Assembly (NCBI GenBank): GCA_963803115.1
Contig: CAWDLN010000027.1
Span: 62,001-126,000 of the forward strand
DNA length: 64,000 nucleotides
DNA from: DATBGZ01 sp963803115
Lineage (GTDB): Bacteria > Actinomycetota > Actinomycetes > Mycobacteriales > Micromonosporaceae
Direction: 5' to 3'
Shown here in pieces: positions 35,930 through 44,661 of this stretch; the first letter of the stretch is position 1; each line of letters starts with the position of its first letter. The notes below the pieces were generated by a model. It saw nothing but the letters and a program-made list of their open reading frames with translations, was not told where the DNA came from and did not search any database. Position numbers and translations under genes: made by a program.

Positions 35930-36020
35930 CGGATTGCGACGGAATGGACACAGCTAGCTTTGGTTGACCCGGCCCCCGGCGCCGATCCATCTAACGCGAA
36001 CGCACCTGCGCGTCGGGTTC

Positions 36021-38066
36021 TTAAGGGCTGTCCGCCGACCAGACCCGGAACCGCGTGATGGTGGCGTCGAGCGCGTCGTCGGGATGAGGTGCGAAGCCGC
36101 CGATGCCCACGTGGCCCGTCTTGTTCGTGTCGTCGGTCATCCGGCCTTGCTCGCGACCGTCCACGTAGACCCTGAGAAGGTTGCCCTCGGCCAGGAGCCC
36201 GAGCACAACCTTCTTGGGGTTCAGCGTCGGGTGGATCTGGGTGAGGCGGGTGTCTCCACCGGGCGCGTCGGCGGAGAGGCGGTGCAACTCAACTGTGCCG
36301 TCCGCGCAGACGGCGACGAAGTAGCCCTTGGCGCCGGTGCGGAGCCACATGCCGCCACAGCCCTTGGTCACGGACATCTCCGCCTCGACCGCACCGTCGG
36401 CCACGACGATCGCCTTGACCTCCGGCTTCATCACGCACCCGGAGACATCGAATCTATTGCGCACGACGTGTACCGAGTCCGCCGCCACGTAGACGCACGT
36501 GCCACCGTTGGTCGCCTCGCCCGGGATGACCGTCGGCTGGTCGCCGTCGTCGACAACCTTCGACCAGCCTGACGGCAGCCACGCCGGTGTGGCCGGGCGG
36601 ACATAGGGCGGCGCCGATGTCGTTGTACGGCTCGCGGTCGGCCCACCGATCCCAATGGAGGTCAACAGCTCTGGCCGCAACCGCCACAGAACGACCCCAG
36701 CGGCCACGACGGCCAATACGAGCCCGACCGCCAGCAGAAGGCGCCAGCGCCGGCGCCGGCGGGGCGCGACAAGGACTCCCGGGTGCGAACGCGGTGGTGT
36801 TCGCGGTTCCGTCCATTGTGGAGGCCGCTGAGTCGGCACGGCCGCCGGGGGCGCGGTCGCGACCGGTATGGCCGCCGGCATCGGAAGAACCGGAGTGCGT
36901 TGCTCGCCGGCCCACGGGTCGACCGGGCCACCGGATGCAACCGGCACGGGCACCGCGGAGCCGGCCCGTGTCGTGCCCGAGGCGCCGGAGGCCAGCCGGA
37001 CGCTGCCCTCGGCGACGACCGTCTCCGGCTGGTCTATTATGGACGGTGCGACCCCGGACACCTCGCGAAGCAACTGGGCAACGAGCGGTATCCGGCTGGA
37101 ACCGCCGACCAGCAGTACCGCGGCTATTCGATCCGGCGTCAGGTTCGCCGAACGGATCACATCGAGCGTCGTCGTGACGGTCCGCTCGAGCAGTGGTCGG
37201 GCGAGAGCGTCGAACTCCTCCCGGCTGACCCTCGCCTCCAGTTCGAGCACCGGCACCGGCACCGTGGCGGATGGCGCGCGCGACAGCATCTCCTTCGCGG
37301 CCCGTACGTCCTCGATTAGGTGCCGGCGGTGCCGCCGGTCCGCCGGGGTCTCCGGATGCTCCAACCGATGCCAGGCATCGGGATCCTGTCCACGATGGAC
37401 AGTTGCCACGAATTCCAGGAGTGCCGCGTCGAGGTCTACGCCGCCGACGTTGTCAAGGCCGGCCATGGCCAGCACCCGGTATCCGTCCTGCGCCGGCGCG
37501 ACCGCGCTGGCGTCGAACGTTCCGCCGCCGAAGTCGTACACGACCAGCGCCGATCCGGCGGCAATCGTCCGGCCGAGAACGGAGACGAAGTATCCCGCCG
37601 CCGCCACCGGCTCTCCGACCATGGCCGGATCCGGTAAACCGGCCAGCCGAGAGGCCTCGGTGAGCTTCGCCAGCCGCGCTCCGCTCCACCCAGCCGGATG
37701 CGTGAGTGTGAGGTCATCGATACGCGTGCCGCTCACCCGTACCGCCTCGTCCTTGACCCGGCTCAGCACTCCCGCGATCATCGCGGTCACCGGGACCTCC
37801 TGATCGCCCAGGGTGACCGTGTCCCGATCGATGCGGCGTTTCGGACTCTGCTCGAACCGCGCCGGGTCGAGCCGGGCCGCGTGCACGGCATCGCGCCCGA
37901 CGAGCAGAGTGCCGTCGGCCTCGGCGTAGACGGCACTGGGCAGCAGCGGCGAGCCGTCGAAGAGCATCGGCCGCGCGTGCCCGTCCGGCCAGCGCAGGAT
38001 CGCCGTGGTGTGGGAGGTGCCGAAATCGATGCCGAGCCGGAACCCGGCCGAGGTGGCGCTCGCCAT
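36021..38066 (-). CDS. membrane-anchored Hsp70-family protein with extracytoplasmic lectin-like domain
   Basis: A 681-residue protein. Residues 10 to about 355 are an Hsp70/actin-fold ATPase: FRLGIDFGTSHTTAIL (phosphate 1), VVYDFGGGTFDASAV (phosphate 2) and AVLLVGGSSRIPLVAQLL (adenosine motif). The substrate-binding beta domain of DnaK is missing. A Pro-rich linker leads to a membrane helix about 450-470 (LLLAVGLVLAVVAAGVVLW), then an extracytoplasmic domain about 510-675 with four Cys and strands resembling a concanavalin/LamG sandwich (GYFVAVCADGTVELHRL...NLLRVYVDGREQGRM). An ATPase on one side of the membrane joined to a binding module on the other suggests signal transfer or wall-linked quality control; this is inference. 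Confidence 0.82.
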   Translation of the reverse strand: MASATSAGFRLGIDFGTSHTTAILRWPDGHARPMLFDGSPLLPSAVYAEADGTLLVGRDAVHAARLDPARFEQSPKRRIDRDTVTLGDQEVPVTAMIAGVLSRVKDEAVRVSGTRIDDLTLTHPAGWSGARLAKLTEASRLAGLPDPAMVGEPVAAAGYFVSVLGRTIAAGSALVVYDFGGGTFDASAVAPAQDGYRVLAMAGLDNVGGVDLDAALLEFVATVHRGQDPDAWHRLEHPETPADRRHRRHLIEDVRAAKEMLSRAPSATVPVPVLELEARVSREEFDALARPLLERTVTTTLDVIRSANLTPDRIAAVLLVGGSSRIPLVAQLLREVSGVAPSIIDQPETVVAEGSVRLASGASGTTRAGSAVPVPVASGGPVDPWAGEQRTPVLPMPAAIPVATAPPAAVPTQRPPQWTEPRTPPRSHPGVLVAPRRRRRWRLLLAVGLVLAVVAAGVVLWRLRPELLTSIGIGGPTASRTTTSAPPYVRPATPAWLPSGWSKVVDDGDQPTVIPGEATNGGTCVYVAADSVHVVRNRFDVSGCVMKPEVKAIVVADGAVEAEMSVTKGCGGMWLRTGAKGYFVAVCADGTVELHRLSADAPGGDTRLTQIHPTLNPKKVVLGLLAEGNLLRVYVDGREQGRMTDDTNKTGHVGIGGFAPHPDDALDATITRFRVWSADSP

Positions 38067-38184
38067 GGCCGGGAGTCTAGGGGCCGGCCGGCTCCGGCGC
38101 TGCCATCGCGGCCGTGGCTACGGTGTCGGGAGATGGCCGTGCGATGCTCGAGTGGTCAGCGGCGTGCGTCGTGGGGAGGAATCA

Positions 38185-38643
38185 ATGCCGATCGAGGTGG
38201 GCACCGAGGCGCCCGACTTCACGCTCCGGGATCAGAACGGCCAAGAGGTCCAGCTCTCCTCGTTCCGGGGGACGAAGAACGTACTGGTGGTCTTCTACCC
38301 GTTGGCGTTCACGGGCACCTGCCACGGTGAGCTCTGCTCCTTGCGGGACAACCTCAACGACTTCGTCAACGACGCCGTGCAGACGCTGACGATCAGCGTC
38401 GACTCGTCGCCGGTACACAAGGTGTGGGCCGAGCGGGAGGGCTACCAGTTTCCGCTCCTGGCCGACTTCTGGCCGCACGGCGCGGTAGCCCAGGCCTATG
38501 GCGTATTCAACTCCGAGCGCGGCTTCGCCAACCGGGGCACCTTTCTCATCGACAAGTTTGGCATCGTGCGCTTCGCCGAAATGACCGGTCCCGGCCAGGC
38601 CCGCGACCAGGACGGCTGGCGCAAGGCCATCGCCGCACTCTGA
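38185..38643 (+). CDS. ahpE: peroxiredoxin, AhpE-like one-cysteine type
   Basis: A 152-residue thioredoxin-fold peroxidase that reduces H2O2, peroxynitrite and organic peroxides. The active site reads VVFYPLAFTGTCHGELCSLRD: Pro, Thr and the peroxidatic Cys (P-x-x-x-T-x-x-C), with a second Cys five residues later as in M. tuberculosis AhpE, where it may help resolve the sulfenate. RGTFLIDKFGIVRF forms the later core. ATG 38185 follows GGGGAGGA. It is divergent from the Hsp70 gene; the stop is 5 bases from the convergent gene at 38649. Confidence 0.92.
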   Translation: MPIEVGTEAPDFTLRDQNGQEVQLSSFRGTKNVLVVFYPLAFTGTCHGELCSLRDNLNDFVNDAVQTLTISVDSSPVHKVWAEREGYQFPLLADFWPHGAVAQAYGVFNSERGFANRGTFLIDKFGIVRFAEMTGPGQARDQDGWRKAIAAL

Positions 38644-38648
38644 CTCTG

Positions 38649-39893
38649 CTAGGTCATGCAGCCCGATGTGCTGCCTTCCACGGTGATCGTCCAGCCGCAG
38701 CCAGTCGGCGCTATCGACAGGGTGCCAGCCGCGGGTGGGCTGAGCCGTGAGACCCGTCCGGTCGGCAGGTGCCAGCGGAGCAGGCCATCCTGGTCGGTCC
38801 GGACAAGGACGGTTTCGGTGTTCTCCCAGCCCAGCACGGTGCAGCAGCCCTTGTTTCGACCGGTGCCGAGGTCGAGTACGTGCGTGACCGACTCCGTGCG
38901 GTCGTCCACCACCACCACGAAGTCGCCGGGATGGTTGCCGACCTGACCGGACGCGGCTTGAGCAATGCGGTTGCCCATGCGCCAACCGCGCGGTTGCAGA
39001 TATTTCGGCCGGTACGACGGCGCATTCGCGACTTCGAAACTGCTAACCGCAGCGTGACCCTCGTCGTCGAAACGGTGTACGACCATCTGCTCGCCAGCGG
39101 GAAGCATCATCGTGGTGAGGCCGCGAGCCTCGCCGACCAGTGGCGTCACGTACCACCCACTGACCGCGACCTGGCCGACAACATGGTCGAGACCGACGAG
39201 CCAGGTCTGAGTGGCGTTGTTGACGAACAGATGGCGACCGTCCGGCAACCAGGTGACCTCCTCATTGAGGCCGGGCAGTGGGATCCGCTGGGTTGTCAGC
39301 GTCATCAGGTTGACGACGACGTACTCGCCCGTTTGAGCGAAGGCCACCGATTCGCCCATCGGACCGAGGGAGTTGATGTCGACTGGCGTCGCGCGATTGC
39401 CGCCCGCGTCGACGGTATCGGAGACATCAACGGGCAACCGGACCCATTGGAACTTCCCGTTTCCGCTGCCGCCGTTGATCGAGCCTTCGCCCCAGACGAA
39501 TATCGGCCCGTCGCTGGCCGGTTGGAACAGCAGCACCGCGTGACTGAGCGGCATCTGGTTCAGCGTCGGCGCGTCGCCGGGCGGATTGAGGTCCGACGGC
39601 CAGTACGGTGCGGCGTCGGTGGCGGTGGGAATGGTCGTCGGTAGCTGGTCGATGCGCGCGCCTCCGCTTGGCACCGGGGTGGGCGTGGACTCTCCGGGAG
39701 GTGGCGCCGACCGTACCGGTGCCCGTGCGGTCGCGACCGAAGCCGAGACGACCAGTACGGCCGTGACCACCCCGACAACGGCCCGGCGCCGCCGCACCCG
39801 ACGCGCTCGAACCCAGGCCGGCGCCGCCAACGACGGCGCGGTCACATCCTCGGTCAGCTCGGTCAGGATCGCGGTCAGGTCCTCGCGACTCAT
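38649..39893 (-). CDS. membrane-anchored propeller-like protein encoded with a SigE-family sigma factor
   Basis: A 414-residue protein with a short cytosolic N-terminus (MSREDLTAILTELTEDVTAP), a membrane helix (VVGVVTAVLVVSASVATA) and an extracytoplasmic region of about 330 residues made of repeated beta strands (GESVAFAQTGEYVVVNL, EEVTWLPDGRHLFVNN, GDFVVVVDDRTESVTHVLDL) like a WD/TolB-type propeller. The start overlaps the sigma factor stop as ATGA. The position and topology fit an anti-sigma or sensor role for the partner sigma factor, though no zinc anti-sigma (ZAS) motif is seen. Confidence 0.75.
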   Translation of the reverse strand: MSREDLTAILTELTEDVTAPSLAAPAWVRARRVRRRRAVVGVVTAVLVVSASVATARAPVRSAPPPGESTPTPVPSGGARIDQLPTTIPTATDAAPYWPSDLNPPGDAPTLNQMPLSHAVLLFQPASDGPIFVWGEGSINGGSGNGKFQWVRLPVDVSDTVDAGGNRATPVDINSLGPMGESVAFAQTGEYVVVNLMTLTTQRIPLPGLNEEVTWLPDGRHLFVNNATQTWLVGLDHVVGQVAVSGWYVTPLVGEARGLTTMMLPAGEQMVVHRFDDEGHAAVSSFEVANAPSYRPKYLQPRGWRMGNRIAQAASGQVGNHPGDFVVVVDDRTESVTHVLDLGTGRNKGCCTVLGWENTETVLVRTDQDGLLRWHLPTGRVSRLSPPAAGTLSIAPTGCGWTITVEGSTSGCMT

Positions 39894-40411
39894 CGCCGGC
39901 CTCCCTCGCTCGGCAGCCCGACCAACTCCGTCAGCTCCGGTGCGAGCTCACGTAGCCGCCGCAGCGCCACCGCGGTCTGGCTCTTCACCGTGCCGATCGC
40001 CACCCCCAGGACGTCTGCGGTGTGCGCCTCGGTCTGGTCTTCGAAGAACCGCAGCACCAACACGGCCCGCTGCCGCGGCGTGAGCCGCGCGAGCGCCTGA
40101 GCGAAGATCACCCGAAGGTGCGCCCGCTCGCTGGCGTCCGCGACACGCCGCTCGGGCGGCTCCGCGACCCTGATCTCCCGACGCTGCCGGCGCCACCACG
40201 AGACCGCGTCCCGATAGAGAATCGTGCGCAGGTACGCCTCAGGGTGCCCATCGCGGAGACTAGGCCAGCGCAGCGAAACCTTGACCAGCGCGGACTGCAG
40301 CAGATCCTCGGCGAGATGGCGATCGCCGCAAATGAGGTACGCGGCCCGCAACAGCCGCGGTTGGCACGCCTCAGCGAAGGCGGCGAAGTCCGCGTACGGC
40401 TCGGGGGTCAC
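39890..40411 (-). CDS. SigE-family ECF RNA polymerase sigma factor (sigma-70 region 2/4)
   Basis: A 173-residue ECF sigma factor. Region 2: LRAAYLICGDRHLAEDLLQSALVKVSLRW, then YLRTILYRDAVSWWRRQRR (2.4); region 4: LARLTPRQRAVLVLRFFEDQTEAHTADVLGVAIGTVKSQTAVALRRLRELA. The FAAFAEACQPRLLRAAYLICGD opening is typical of the actinobacterial SigE-like (ECF41-free, short) group. I chose GTG 40411; the frame to 40507 upstream has no start signal. It is the first gene of an operon with the propeller-like membrane protein. Confidence 0.9.
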   Translation of the reverse strand: MTPEPYADFAAFAEACQPRLLRAAYLICGDRHLAEDLLQSALVKVSLRWPSLRDGHPEAYLRTILYRDAVSWWRRQRREIRVAEPPERRVADASERAHLRVIFAQALARLTPRQRAVLVLRFFEDQTEAHTADVLGVAIGTVKSQTAVALRRLRELAPELTELVGLPSEGGRR

Positions 40412-40526
40412 GCGACTACAACGTACGGGGTATCGGCGATGGTTGGGGGTGCGCTTTTCGCGCAGGACCACCGCTGGCGGTAGGCTGACTGCCCTGACGT
40501 CCGCCACTGGTCGAGTGGCCGGCCTC

Positions 40527-40601
40527 GGGCGCGTAGCTCAGCGGGAGAGCACTCGCCTTACAAGCGAGGGGTCGCTGGTTCGAACCCAGCCGTGCCCACC
40601 A
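40527..40601 (+). tRNA. tRNA-Val(TAC)
   Basis: The 75 bases fold as a standard cloverleaf: acceptor GGGCGCG pairs with CGTGCCC (one G-T), D arm GCTC/GAGC, anticodon stem CTCGC/GCGAG around the loop CTTACAA (anticodon TAC, reading GUA valine codons), and T arm GCTGG TTCGAAC CCAGC. The CCA end is encoded. It marks the left edge of the accessory region. Confidence 0.97.
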
Positions 40602-40768
40602 GGCAAAACACGAGTTTCAAGATCGCCCAATTGGGCCGTTGACAGCAACGCTGACAGCAACCGCAACAGTGCGCCCCATGACATGGCGTTGGCGGGATGG
40701 CGGCCAGGCGCCACCCGTAACATGTGCGCCCTCGCCTGTGAGCCGGGCACTGTTCCCGGGCTCATGAC

Positions 40769-41026
40769 CTACGAGAGCTCATCATCGGCATGTTCCACTG
40801 CGTTACGTAGGACGGCATGGATGTACTTGGATCTGCCGCGCACTTGGGTTGGGCTTGCAGCAGCGCCGGGCCGAACAACATTGGTCGGCCGCAGCGCAGT
40901 GACGATCCCCGCCATTAAGGCAGCACAAGCATTTCGCTCGGCAAGCGACTGTCCATTGTGGCGTTGGACTCTAGTTGATCCGTGACGAGCAATGCTTGAA
41001 ACCTGTGCTGCGACACGAGGTCGCAC
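40769..41026 (-). pseudogene. phage-type tyrosine integrase remnant beside tRNA-Val
   Basis: The minus-strand frame reads ...SKYIHAVLRNAVEHADDELS, which closely resembles the core-binding domain of actinobacterial phage integrases (QYIHAVLRxALxHAVRxEL). The rest of the integrase, including the catalytic domain, cannot be followed in any frame toward the tRNA; repeats of TGACAGCAAC at 40640-40662 lie between. The left inverted repeat of the IS256-type element starts inside its upstream part (40987). I read it as the worn end of an element that once integrated at the tRNA. Confidence 0.45.
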
Positions 41027-41698
41027 GCTGTAAGTGAGTCCGTCGATTGGAGGTCGACAGATGTCGACGACGTGACTTCGGGTCAGTGTCCACGACCCGT
41101 CCCCACCGTGACGTGCGTGGCCGGCAACGGCTGGGTTCGGAGCTCACGGGAAAGCCTAAGGGTCCCTGCACCGTCCAGGGGCTACGGGTGAGGGGAAGGC
41201 TGGCATGGGGTGACGTTCGGAAACCCTCGCTGATGTCTCGTGATTCGAACCGTCCGGGTCGGGTTGTAGTGCTGGGCGAACAGGGACGCTGCCGTTGTGA
41301 TGCGGCAGGCGGCGGTCGCGGACACATCGACGACCGTGTGGACACCGTCGTCCCCGGGATACAGAGGGCACCCAACCCCAGCCGTGTCTTGCGCGTGTGG
41401 AACGTGGAAACCCCGTCAGGGTCCGGCGGACTTCGGTGTGAGCCGATCACTCCGGTAAGCCGACCGTGAGGGAGGCCCAATCCCCTGGCGGGAACAGGAT
41501 GCCCAAGAAGCGAACGCCGGCGGCCGAAAGGCGACGGGAAACCAGCATGGCATGGCCGCTGCTCCAGGCGCGTGGTGCTGGATAACTGGCCGGATACCAG
41601 GCCCGGTGCCTGGCTGCGAAAGCAGGCTGACGTGTGGCAGGTGAGCCTTTGAAGACGAACAGCCCGACTCCCCGGAACCGAAGGACAAGTTAGACGCG

Positions 41699-43465
41699 AT
41701 GACAGCCTTTGCTTTCGATGTTGCGATGGCGGCTCTCGGAGTGAACGGACCGGAGGGCGAGGTCCTCGACTGGGATACCGTCACGTGGCGGCACCATGAG
41801 GACAACGTACGGCGGCTACGGCAGCGGATCTTCAAGGCGGTGCAGGACGGTGACTGGCCGAAGGTCAGGAACCTGCAGAAGTTGATGTTGCGTAGCTGGA
41901 GCAACACGCTTGTCAGCGTGCGGCAGGCCACGCAGCGCAACACCGGCCGCAAGACGGCGGGGATCGACGGGGAAGTCGCGTTGACCTCTCCGGCCAGGAT
42001 GGCGGTGGCGGTGCGGGTGCATCAGTCCATCGGGTCCTGGCAGCCCCGCGCGGTCAAGCGGGTGTACATACCGAAGGCGGGCAACCGTGCCAAGCTTCGC
42101 CCGCTCGGGATTCCAATGATCGCGGACCGCTGTCACCAAGGCAGAGTCCGCGCCGCGCTGGAGCCGGAATGGGAGGCCCGGTTCGAACCCAAGAGTTACG
42201 GGTTCCGGCCGGGTCGCAGTTGCCAGGACGCGATCGAGGCGATCTTCATGGCCGGCAAGGGTCCTCGGGCCATACGGCTGTGGGCGCTGGACGCCGATCT
42301 GGCCGCGGCGTTCGACAAAATTGATCACGATCGGCTGCTCGGCGCGCTCGGGTCGTTCCCCGCCAGGGATCTGATCCGAGACTGGCTGAAGGCCGGCGTT
42401 TTCGAGGCGGGCAAAGGGTTCGCGCCGACCGAGGAGGGAACTCCACAAGGCGGTGTGATCAGTCCGTTGTTATTGAACGTCGCGTTGCACGGGCTGGAAG
42501 AGACGGCTGGGGTCCGCTACCGCACCACCGGCGCAACTGCCGCGTGGACGCAAACGGGTTCCCCCGTTGTGATCAGATACGCTGACGATCTTGTCGCGCT
42601 GTGCCATAGCCAGGACCAGGCGCGGCAGGTCAAGGCGCAGCTCGCGGAGTGGCTGGCGCCGAGGGGTCTGGTCTTCAATGAAGACAAGACCAGGATCGTG
42701 TCCCTGAGTGAGGGCCACGATTTTCTCGGGTTCAACGTCCGCCGCTACGGCGACAAGCTGCTGATCAAACCCAGCAAGCCGGCCATCAAACGGATCCGTA
42801 GCAGGCTGGCCCGCGAGATGCGCGCCCTGCGCGGCAGTAACGCGCAGGCGGTCCTCGCCACGATCGCGCCGATCGTGCGGGGATGGGCGGCCTACTACCG
42901 GGGTGTGGTGTCCAAGAAGGTGTTCTCCTCTTTGGACTACTACTTGTGGCAGCTCACCTACAAGTGGGCGAAGTACAGCCACCCGGACAAGCCGAAGTCC
43001 TGGATCGTCCAGCGGTACTTCGGCCAGTTCAACCCCGCCAGGCAGGATCGGTGGGTGTTCGGGTCCCGCGACAGCGGCGCCTACCTGCCCAAGTTCGCCT
43101 GGACACCGATTGTCCGGCACCCGATGGTGCCAGGCCGGGCGTCTCCCGACGACCCGGCGCTGACCCAGTACTGGGCCGACCGACGCCGCAAGCGGCAGCC
43201 CCTGCTGGACCGCGGCACGCTGCGCCTTCTCCGCGCGCAACAGGGTCGCTGTCCAATCTGCAGGGACTACCTCCTGCACGTCGACCGGGAGCCCAACAGC
43301 CCACGCGAGTGGGAACAATGGCTCACCGGCGTCCGGAAGGCGATCACCGCACAGAACCTGATCGCCGACGGGCTCGGCACGCCGGACATGATCCACCTCG
43401 TACACGTCGCCTGCCACCGCCGGGAAACCGGCGCCACCAGAGACACGGCAACTACGCACACCTGA
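41699..43465 (+). CDS. ltrA: group II intron reverse transcriptase/maturase with HNH endonuclease domain
   Basis: A 588-residue intron-encoded protein. Reverse transcriptase blocks: VYIPKAGNRAKLRPLGIPMIADR (RT1-2), ALDADLAAAFDKIDHDRLL (RT3), GTPQGGVISPLLLNV (RT4), VIRYADDLVALC (RT5, catalytic YADD), LNE-like EDKTRIVSLSEGHDFLGFNV (RT6-7). Domain X (maturase) follows at about 340-450 (IVRGWAAYYRG). The C-terminus holds a zinc-finger HNH nuclease with QGRCPICRDYLLH and HLVHVACHRRE. All parts needed for splicing and retrohoming look intact, so the intron may be active. Confidence 0.95.
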   Translation: MTAFAFDVAMAALGVNGPEGEVLDWDTVTWRHHEDNVRRLRQRIFKAVQDGDWPKVRNLQKLMLRSWSNTLVSVRQATQRNTGRKTAGIDGEVALTSPARMAVAVRVHQSIGSWQPRAVKRVYIPKAGNRAKLRPLGIPMIADRCHQGRVRAALEPEWEARFEPKSYGFRPGRSCQDAIEAIFMAGKGPRAIRLWALDADLAAAFDKIDHDRLLGALGSFPARDLIRDWLKAGVFEAGKGFAPTEEGTPQGGVISPLLLNVALHGLEETAGVRYRTTGATAAWTQTGSPVVIRYADDLVALCHSQDQARQVKAQLAEWLAPRGLVFNEDKTRIVSLSEGHDFLGFNVRRYGDKLLIKPSKPAIKRIRSRLAREMRALRGSNAQAVLATIAPIVRGWAAYYRGVVSKKVFSSLDYYLWQLTYKWAKYSHPDKPKSWIVQRYFGQFNPARQDRWVFGSRDSGAYLPKFAWTPIVRHPMVPGRASPDDPALTQYWADRRRKRQPLLDRGTLRLLRAQQGRCPICRDYLLHVDREPNSPREWEQWLTGVRKAITAQNLIADGLGTPDMIHLVHVACHRRETGATRDTATTHT

Positions 43466-43486
43466 ACCGCCCTGCGGGGCTTGCTT

Positions 43487-43521
43487 GAGCCGTGTGCAGC
43501 GACGAGTTGCACGCACGGTTC
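43487..43521 (+). ncRNA. group II intron domain V
   Basis: The 35-base catalytic hairpin: GAGCCGTGTGC pairs with GCACGCACGGTTC around a GACGA-containing loop. This is the most conserved part of group II introns and fixes the element's strand and 3' end. Confidence 0.85.
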
Positions 43522-43652
43522 TGAGGGGGCGGCGGCGCAGCAATGCGTCGTCGCTACCCGGCGATGGGTGTCGGGAGGCGTACCCTCCCGAGTTGTCCGA
43601 CTAGGGATCAAGCAGAGGCCCGCGCGCCAACGCGGGTCGGGAAGGTACGCCC

Positions 43653-44416
43653 GTGCTCACGGTAGTCACCAACAACGAGGAAGCGCCAGCAGGTCTGGTT
43701 GACGGCGGGTCGCTGATCGACGAGATCGTGCGCGAAGGCGCGCGGCGGATGCTCGCTGCCGCGTTGGAGGCCGAGGTCGCCGCCTACATCGCGGTGCACG
43801 CCGACCAACTCGACGAGCGCGGTCGACGGCTCGTGGTGCGCAACGGCCGCGCCGAGCCGCGGCAGGTGCTCACCTCTTCCGGCGCGGTCGAGGTTCTTGC
43901 GCCACGGGTCAACGACAAACGCATCGACCAGGCCACGGGCGAGCGGCAGCGGTTCTCCTCGGCGATTCTTCCGCCGTGGTGCCGCAAGTCGCCACAGATC
44001 AACGAGGTGTTGCCGCTGCTGTACCTGCACGGGTTGTCCAGTATGGACTTCGTCCCGGCGCTGGAAGGGTTCCTCGGCACCGGCGCGGGCCTGTCCGCAT
44101 CCACGATCACACGGCTGACCGTCCAGTGGCAGGACGAGGCGAAGGCGTTCAACAACCGTGATCTGTCCGGTGTGGACTATGTGTACCTGTGGGTCGACGG
44201 CATTCACCTGGGTGTGCGCCTGGACGAGGAGAAGCTCTGTCTGCTCGTCATGATCGGGGTACGGGTCGACGGCACCAAGGAACTCGTCGCACTCACCGAC
44301 GGCTACCGGGAGTCGACCGGCCCCCCAACTCGTCGCCCTCGTCCGGGCCGGTGGCCACCTTCAAGCGCGGCAAGCTCGTTGAACGAACCACCCGTCGCCT
44401 CACCGAGGCAGCCTAA
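43653..44416 (+). pseudogene. IS256-family transposase with internal deletion
   Basis: GTG 43653 begins a normal IS256 transposase (SLIDEIVREGARRMLAAALEAEVAAYI ... RVNDKRIDQATGERQRFSS ... PLLYLHGLSSMDFVPALEGFLG) with the first catalytic Asp in YLWVDGIHLGVR. The match stops at about residue 225 (LTDGYRESTG), and within a few bases another frame gives the family C-terminus TFKRGKLVERTTRRLTEAA, ending in TAA at 44414-44416. About 170-190 residues, with the second Asp and the Glu of the DDE triad, are missing. The protein cannot be an active transposase. Confidence 0.85.
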
Positions 44417-44661
44417 TCAAGATCTTTCATCCACAGGTCTTGACGATTGCTCGATTCTGACGGCGCTCCTCCCGGCACGCTTTGATCGTCTGCAGCAATC
44501 GGTGATCGCGTCTAGTGTCGAGACGACGGCACGTGGCACAAGTGCTCAGTAGCCGCGAGTCGCGCGTCGCACTGATGGTCTGTCCTACCGGATCTGCCGA
44601 CACGAGTGCACTCACGCCCTGCGCGAAACCTGTGTTCAGCAGAGGATGTGACTGAGACGCT

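Larger units (their letters stand above)
41113..43565 (+). mobile_element. group II intron (retroelement)
   Basis: Ribozyme-type mobile intron carrying its own maturase. The 3' end is clear: domain V at 43487-43521 begins GAGCCGTGTGCAGCGACGAG and closes with GCACGGTTC, and domain VI follows as a GC-rich stem (43524-43560) ending CTACCCGGCGAT, where the bulged A would be 43556 and the 3' splice site about 43565. The 5' end is uncertain; I place it at GTGCG (41113-41117), 586 bases before the maturase start, which fits the usual GUGYG start and spacing. Confidence 0.75.
40987..44452 (+). mobile_element. IS256-type insertion sequence, split by a group II intron and internally deleted
   Basis: The left end GAGCAATGCTTGAAACCTGTG (40987-41007) and the right end, whose complement reads GAGCAATCGTCAAGACCTGTG (44432-44452), match at 16 of 21 positions in inverted orientation, as terminal repeats should. 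The transposase reading frame lies near the right end. A complete group II intron lies between the left end and the transposase. I see no matching 8-9-bp target duplication next to the ends, which fits an old, rearranged copy. Confidence 0.6.

Noticed and set aside
40538..40765. Frame reading GGHGWVRTSDPSLVRRVLSR across tRNA-Val
   Set aside because: This is the antisense translation of the tRNA gene itself, a common annotation artefact, so it was not called as part of the integrase relic.
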